Of a DNA stretch of 8,030 nucleotides, positions 5,801-8,030 are shown in pieces. Position numbers and translations under genes: made by a program. Numbering within the stretch: position 1 is the stretch's first letter; the number at the start of each line of letters is the position of its first letter. Source of the DNA: an uncultured Bacteroidota bacterium (GTDB lineage Bacteria > Bacteroidota > Bacteroidia > Bacteroidales > UBA12481); contig CAILAQ010000532.1 in assembly GCA_903832165.1 (NCBI GenBank), positions 1 through 8,030 on the forward strand, in the 5' to 3' direction. The notes beneath the pieces were generated by a model. The model saw only the letters and a list, made by a program, of their open reading frames with translations. It was not told where the DNA came from and did not search any database.

Positions 5801-8030
5801 GCTTCGGTTGTCTGCAGTGATCGTCAGATCACGCGCTGAGATATTGGCATAGGCAACACCAGTGCTTTGACCGTCTCCGAGAACATAGTTGAAACGGTCG
5901 GCTCCACCGGCAATCGTGATGTTGGTGTAATTAACAACTTTGCCCACACCTGCATTTTTGTCAACGAAGGTAGCTGGTGTCCATGTAAAGGTCACCTCAT
6001 CGCCTGATATTTTGTCGGTACTGAACCCCTGACCGGTTACCGAGGTCTTCTGGTCATAGGTTTTGTTGTCAGCAAGGAATAAGCTGAGCGTAAGAGTACT
6101 TGTCGTAATGTTTGCGTTTGTCGTTGCGACGATGGAAAGGCTATAGTTAGTGGATTCATCTCCTGTCAGCCACATTCCCTCTAGAGTAACGGTTTTACCA
6201 TCTGCCACGTTCCAGTCAGCAAAAGCTGCGGTCCCTCCGGTAAGCGCAACTTTGCCGTCATCAATAGTCTCAATGCCATTCAGGGTGCGTGTAAGAACGG
6301 CTGCAGCAACGCTTCGGTTGTATATCTTACCGGAAGATGTAAAGTTACCGGTGATAGGTTTAGCATTTACTCTTCCTGTCAGGATTGGTTGTGTAAGGCT
6401 GTAGTTGGCCGATTTGGTACCGGATATCTCCAACGAAGTATTTACCGCATTGGTTAATCCGATGTTCTTTGTTGCAAAGACACCAGTTGTATGATTTCCA
6501 AGAATGACATCATCTGCATCGCCTGAAACAACACCGCTAAGCTCAGCTCCTGTGATAGCTGCATTTGTACTGCCATTATAGGTTTTGGTGGTAACAGCAG
6601 CACTCACAACTGTCAGCCCTTTTCGTCCGACAGATAAGGTTCCATTTTGATAAGTCACCAGGTAGTTGGTTTCAACGAACCCGCCATCGCCGGTTGCCTG
6701 ACTCGGAGTTATGTCATAATCACCCACGATGGCAGTACCTGCTGCCCCGGGGCTCGAAAAGACCACAGCTGTAGCATTTTCACCAGTGGCATAGGTTCCG
6801 GCAATTTTGGTGAATGCAGTAGTTCCCAGATCATGGGCTGTCCCATAAGTTTTGCTCTGGTTGCTTACCAGCAGCGAAATCGCCCTCTTTTGAATTTCGA
6901 AGTTGTCCGGTGTAAAGGTAAGATCATAGTTATAATCCAATGAGACCGTTCCATTGTTGGAATCATTGATATTAAGCGTTCCGCGACCGATTACATAGGT
7001 TGTTCCCACATTTGCTCCGGCTGCACGCGTAAGTACGCCGGTAAATATACCACTGAACGGCAGCGTGGTCACTGATGAAGAATAGGTGAAAACAGGATCT
7101 GATTCACCATAGGTCTTCTTCTGACCACTGGTTACAGTAATCGCAATCGATTTTTTCGTGATCGCAAAATTCGATCCGGTAAAGGTTACCGTATAGTTCT
7201 TTGCCAGTGAGGTGCCATCTGGATTGTTGCTGTCGATCAATTCGAGCGTTCCCTGCGAAATAGCATAGGTGCCAAAATTCTGACCTGTTGCACGGGTTAG
7301 TGCTCCGGTAAATGAAGCCGTAAAAGGCAAGCTTCCAACCACCGGATCTGAACTGTAAGTAAACGTCGGATCAGATGTTCCGTAAACTTTGTTTTGGCTG
7401 GAAGTAACAGTTATGGCAATCGCTTTTCGCGTAATCTCATAAGTACTTCCTGTAAAGGTGATAGAATAGTTCGATGAATTATTATTATCAGAATTGTCAT
7501 ACATCGTCAAACCATTGGTCAATGCATAAGATGAATTTACATTTTCACCTGTAACACAAACGATTGCACCATGAAAATGATCAAAGCTCGCTAATCCCTG
7601 TCCACCAACCGTATAGACGTATGTCGGATTTTCATCGCCATATTCCTTCTTCTGGTTAGCAGTAACTGTAATGGAAATCGGCCGTGGTGTCACCGTCAGC
7701 TTACCGGCAGAACTGTATGCTATTGTGTAATAGGCTGCAGTAAAATTTGCACCTGCCGCATTACTAGTTACGATGATGTGGTCGCCTGCATTTGCGGTTT
7801 CTGCGGTTCCCGAACTGGCAAGTGTTACCGTGCTGATTTCAACACCTGCAGGAAGAACTCCCTGGCTGGTCCCACCGCTTAAGGTAAACGCAGTGTTACC
7901 AAGGGCATAAGATTCACCATAATAATTCTTTATCTTGCTATCAGCCAAAATGGTTATGGGTCTTGGTAAAACTTTAATCTTAACCTGCGCTCCATATTTT
8001 GTCGGCTCGGCCTTGTCAACTACCGTAACC
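2846..8030 (-). CDS. Giant MBG/YDG-repeat surface protein with T9SS type A sorting domain (N-terminus beyond the window)
   Basis: One uninterrupted frame runs from the right edge to TAA at 2848-2846 and encodes at least 1727 residues. A TTG at 7948-7946 is not the start: the 27 codons before it are open and supply the first strand (PRPITI) of the module that the TTG would cut. Residue numbers here and below count that TTG codon as 1. Order: MBG modules (-3 to 443), YDG-type modules (444-706), MBG modules (707-970), Ig/PKD-like modules (971-1316), a duplicated GW/GDYIK unit (1317-1487), a beta-rich segment (about 1503-1602) and a T9SS sorting domain (about 1617-1700). Composition is Thr/Ser/Gly/Ala-rich, and the MBG/YDG part has only two cysteines (131, 897). 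Such proteins are exported through Sec and T9SS and held at the cell surface or released, and are thought to act in adhesion or matrix contact. The missing N-terminus should carry the signal peptide and perhaps a binding or enzyme domain, so the specific role is unknown. A terminator-like hairpin follows. Confidence 0.92.
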   Translation of the reverse strand, partial: VTVVDKAEPTKYGAQVKIKVLPRPITILADSKIKNYYGESYALGNTAFTLSGGTSQGVLPAGVEISTVTLASSGTAETANAGDHIIVTSNAAGANFTAAYYTIAYSSAGKLTVTPRPISITVTANQKKEYGDENPTYVYTVGGQGLASFDHFHGAIVCVTGENVNSSYALTNGLTMYDNSDNNNSSNYSITFTGSTYEITRKAIAITVTSSQNKVYGTSDPTFTYSSDPVVGSLPFTASFTGALTRATGQNFGTYAISQGTLELIDSNNPDGTSLAKNYTVTFTGSNFAITKKSIAITVTSGQKKTYGESDPVFTYSSSVTTLPFSGIFTGVLTRAAGANVGTTYVIGRGTLNINDSNNGTVSLDYNYDLTFTPDNFEIQKRAISLLVSNQSKTYGTAHDLGTTAFTKIAGTYATGENATAVVFSSPGAAGTAIVGDYDITPSQATGDGGFVETNYLVTYQNGTLSVGRKGLTVVSAAVTTKTYNGSTNAAITGAELSGVVSGDADDVILGNHTTGVFATKNIGLTNAVNTSLEISGTKSANYSLTQPILTGRVNAKPITGNFTSSGKIYNRSVAAAVLTRTLNGIETIDDGKVALTGGTAAFADWNVADGKTVTLEGMWLTGDESTNYSLSIVATTNANITTSTLTLSLFLADNKTYDQKTSVTGQGFSTDKISGDEVTFTWTPATFVDKNAGVGKVVNYTNITIAGGADRFNYVLGDGQSTGVAYANISARDLTITADNRSKTYGTALTTVFGSSAFTASGLQNGDTMTVTLSYGTGAAADANVNTYVGTVTPSSATGASFAASNYAITYNPGDIIVGKADLAITANNVTKTYGSTLTGGKGSVAFTPTGLQNSESIGSVTIGYGTGYSAISAVGTFTGSVTPSAAIGGSFTASNYTITYPAGNIAVGKADLIITADNNLKCFGQELVLSGTAFTTFGLVNSEAISFVSLYSTGASSGAAAGPYDITASGAVATTGTSLLNYNVGYVKGILTVNGVAALAITNPANICFGSTADLTNSEIKAGSTASLTFTYWTNAGATAAYATPTAATAGTYYIKGATTAGCYDIQPVIITVDPVTVGGTLAGGTTPIILGRSAGTITLSGQTGTILKWQKRLGSGSWADISNTTTSLLDSPYPYGTWEYCAVVQSGACSVAYSTSRFIEVLDSNPGVLTGWSTPICFGSSTGTMTLLDYTETIVKWQKRLNSGGWTDIAVTSATWSDIPSATGNWQYRAVTHGMTDLYSSTLTVPVNPVMPVSVTIAATAATVLSGTSVTYTATPDNGGETPVYQWKVNGVNAGTDAATYTYKPIYLDQVTCVLTSGIACTSSSPAASKAIAMTVNTAPLNLSSGWTWFSVNVWRPDMSIGTVLGNLTPKHGDYIKSMTSSATYYTGTGWFGNIASIDPREMYKIKLNKADVLRFNGYPVDLNSTTITVRSGWNWIGYLPQYVQSLNRALATTSRADGDYIKNLSKSSTYYSSTEWFGEMNQMVPNGGYMLKAKNTSTLIFTEGDPMKSGASQSSGPDGTDFKPENFEFSGQVTASVYLNDLNYQSQDYCLFSMVNGTIRGISQGLWFEPGNEWLHNHLTYSNVVEGDTVRFRLHDAGTDRWYDFKEYVVFKADMVIADAFNPFKLQNSSLLVPGALSLEPSLDVWPNPATNFATIHYILTQDQPVLIQIVDYSGRIVDELDLGPQTRGEHVAKWDTRMLNKGVYHLRLKNAPSAYQQVIISR
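2849..3100 (-). other. T9SS type A C-terminal sorting domain
   Basis: Residues 1617-1700. The domain shows the full type A pattern: VWPNPATN (1622-1629) opening the fold, an 'I-x-x-x-D-x-[ST]-G-R-I-V' strand with Gly1652-Arg1653, a central 'G-E-H-V-A-K-W-D' (1666-1673), then NKGVYHLRL (1678-1686) and a final strand VIISR. This signal is recognised by the type IX secretion machinery after Sec export. It is normally cleaved, and the protein is attached to surface lipopolysaccharide or released. It fixes both the end of the protein and the Bacteroidota assignment. Confidence 0.93.
3094..3112. repeat. Heptanucleotide tandem repeat upstream of the sorting-domain coding sequence
   Basis: AAGGCTC occurs as two full copies and five bases of a third (19 bp). 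It codes on the minus strand for Ala-Leu-Ser-Leu-Glu-Pro (1613-1618), in the linker just before the T9SS sorting domain. The unit length is not a multiple of three, so gain or loss of one copy would shift the frame and remove the sorting domain. With fewer than three copies, instability is only a possibility. Confidence 0.6.
3143..3487 (-). other. Beta-rich segment between the GW units and the sorting domain
   Basis: Residues 1488-1602. A polar, Gly/Ser/Asp-rich linker (about 1484-1500) leads to a segment predicted as a beta-sandwich. Its motif order is FEFSGQVTASVYL (1504-1516), then CLFSMVNGTIRGIS (1527-1540), then LTYSNVVEGDTVRFRLHDAG (1556-1575), then a final run up to the Asn-Pro-Phe at 1599-1601. 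The 'V-x-G-x-x-R-G' and 'S-N-x-x-x-G-[DE]-x-V-x-F-R-x-[YH]-D-A' pattern is one I recall repeatedly just before Por/T9SS sorting domains in Bacteroidales. No function is established for it that I know of, and no enzyme motif is visible. Confidence 0.6.
3488..4000 (-). repeat. Tandem pair of 86-residue GW...GDYIK...TYY...WFG units
   Basis: Two successive units (about 1317-1400 and 1401-1487) share an ordered set of motifs at nearly equal offsets: S-G-W-x-W at 1321-1325 and 1408-1412, GDYIK at 1349-1353 and 1435-1439, TYY at 1360-1362 and 1446-1448, and WFG at 1367-1369 and 1453-1455. Each unit ends in a 'P-x-x-x-Y-x-[IL]-K' turn and a strand ending in Phe (LRF, LIF). The aromatic content is much higher than in the MBG part. 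I recall the same unit next to T9SS sorting domains in other Bacteroidota secreted proteins, but I cannot give it a family name. A ligand-binding or surface-contact role is possible from the conserved Trp/Tyr but is inference. Confidence 0.7.
4001..5038 (-). repeat. Four Ig/PKD-like modules, including a recently duplicated KWQKRL pair
   Basis: Module A (971-1050) opens with NICFGS and has a second Cys at 1038 (AGCYD). It resembles the Ig-like units of gliding and surface proteins of Bacteroidota. Modules B (1051-1139) and C (1140-1225) are a duplication: both hold KWQKRL (1084 and 1172) followed by a 'G-[SG]-W-x-D-I' strand and a 'G-x-W-[EQ]-Y' strand. Module D (1226-1316) has the pattern GTSVTYTATPDNGG, YQWKVNGVNAGT and VTCVLTS (Cys1289, Cys1297). 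I recall that combination as a frequent spacer in secreted Bacteroidota proteins. Such beta-sandwich units usually act as stalk spacers; no catalytic motif is seen. Confidence 0.75.
5039..5830 (-). repeat. MBG array 2: three modules, the last one degenerate
   Basis: Modules at residues 707-795, 796-885 and 886-970. The first two are close paralogues: both open with DL[TA]ITA[DN]N, have K-T-Y-G at 717-720 and 806-809, share 'F-T-x-[ST]-G-L-Q-N-[GS]', and end in SNY[AT]ITY and a GKAD joint. The third keeps DLIITADN but has KCFG at 896-899 instead of KTYG, is shorter, and ends in LTVNG. Its Cys-Phe-Gly resembles the ICFG opening of the Ig-like modules that follow, so it may mark the transition between module families. 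Confidence 0.8.
5831..6619 (-). repeat. YDG-type module block: three modules between the two MBG arrays
   Basis: Three modules of 87-89 residues (444-530, 531-617, 618-706) keep the same spacing as the flanking MBG modules, but the key motif changes from K-x-Y-G to Y-[ND]-x: KTYNG at 455-459, KIYNR at 541-545 and KTYDQ at 629-633. They also carry the YDG-type inner pattern 'G-x-[FW]-x-[DT]-K-[ND]-[VA]-G' (for example FATKNIGLTN and FVDKNAGVGK) and the closing 'NYSL' or 'NYVL' strand. This fits the YDG domain family that often alternates with MBG domains in bacterial adhesins. The middle module is the most divergent: Asn-Arg replaces Asp-Gly, and DWNVADGKTV stands in place of the K-N-x-G turn. 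Confidence 0.75.
6620..7960 (-). repeat. MBG array 1: five KxYG-type modules of the giant protein
   Basis: Five consecutive modules of 88-93 residues begin at about nt 7960, 7681, 7423, 7150 and 6883. Each opens with a strand such as ITVTANQKKEYG or ITVTSGQKKTYG, with the Tyr-Gly at residues 10-11, 103-104, 189-190, 280-281 and 368-369. Each closes with NY-x-[IV]-x-[FY] followed by a short strand and a basic joint (TPR, TRK, TKK, QKR, GRK). Modules 2-4 share the inner motif 'S-D/E-P-x-[FY]-x-Y' and a 'G-x-[LF]-T-R-A-x-G' turn; modules 1 and 5 are more like the second array. These are MBG domains of the 'YGX' kind, from memory of that family. The periodicity is in protein, with no near-identical DNA copies, so the array is old. 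Confidence 0.85.

Noticed and set aside
7946..7948. TTG as start of the giant gene
   Set aside because: The frame is open upstream to the window edge and the codons before it complete the first strand of an MBG module. No signal peptide follows it.
5039..7960. CRISPR-like or satellite DNA because of the regular spacing of about 265 bp
   Set aside because: The period is carried by conserved amino-acid motifs with diverged DNA, all in one open frame. It is a protein module array.

Overview
The window looks like a chromosomal piece of a Bacteroidota genome, probably of the Bacteroidales/Marinilabiliales kind. The evidence is a very large secreted protein ending in a type IX secretion (T9SS) type A sorting domain, arrays of MBG/YDG surface modules, a two-repeat PepSY-like periplasmic protein, and A-rich leaders without clear Shine-Dalgarno sequences. 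Genus or species cannot be told from this sequence. No RNA gene, CRISPR array, insertion sequence or prophage gene was recognised.

Layout from left to right. (1) Positions 1-1075, minus strand: a TolC-family outer membrane efflux protein whose C-terminal end lies beyond the left edge. (2) Positions 1076-1193: a 118-bp divergent spacer that must hold promoters for both flanking genes. (3) Positions 1194-1685, plus strand: a small exported PepSY-like protein with two domain copies and a Lys/Glu tail. (4) Positions 1692-2792, minus strand: a uroporphyrinogen-decarboxylase-fold protein that lacks the HemE signature and the usual His-x-Cys...Cys zinc ligands of the corrinoid methyltransferase branch. 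It converges on the PepSY gene with a 6-bp gap. (5) Positions 2793-2845: a 53-bp spacer with a strong hairpin and T-tract that looks like the terminator of the next gene, and whose T-tract touches the start codon of gene 4. (6) Positions 2846-8030, minus strand: a giant modular adhesin-like protein. At least 1727 residues are visible, and the reading frame stays open through the right edge.

The giant protein dominates the window. From the N-terminal side it has five KxYG-type MBG modules, three YDG-type modules, three more MBG modules, four Ig/PKD-like modules, a tandem pair of 86-residue GW...GDYIK...TYY...WFG units, a beta-rich segment, and the T9SS sorting domain. The key tyrosine of the first eleven modules recurs every 86-93 residues. 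This architecture predicts a long, stiff fibre exported by T9SS and fixed to the outer surface.

The genes do not form an obvious pathway. The adhesin and the UroD-like gene are co-directional and could be partly co-transcribed through the hairpin. The TolC and PepSY genes are divergent neighbours. I see no convincing new defence, mobile or biosynthetic system. The points most worth a second look are the duplicated GW/GDYIK unit, the altered metal site of the UroD-like protein, the hairpin abutting that gene's start, and a heptanucleotide tandem repeat just upstream of the sorting-domain coding sequence.
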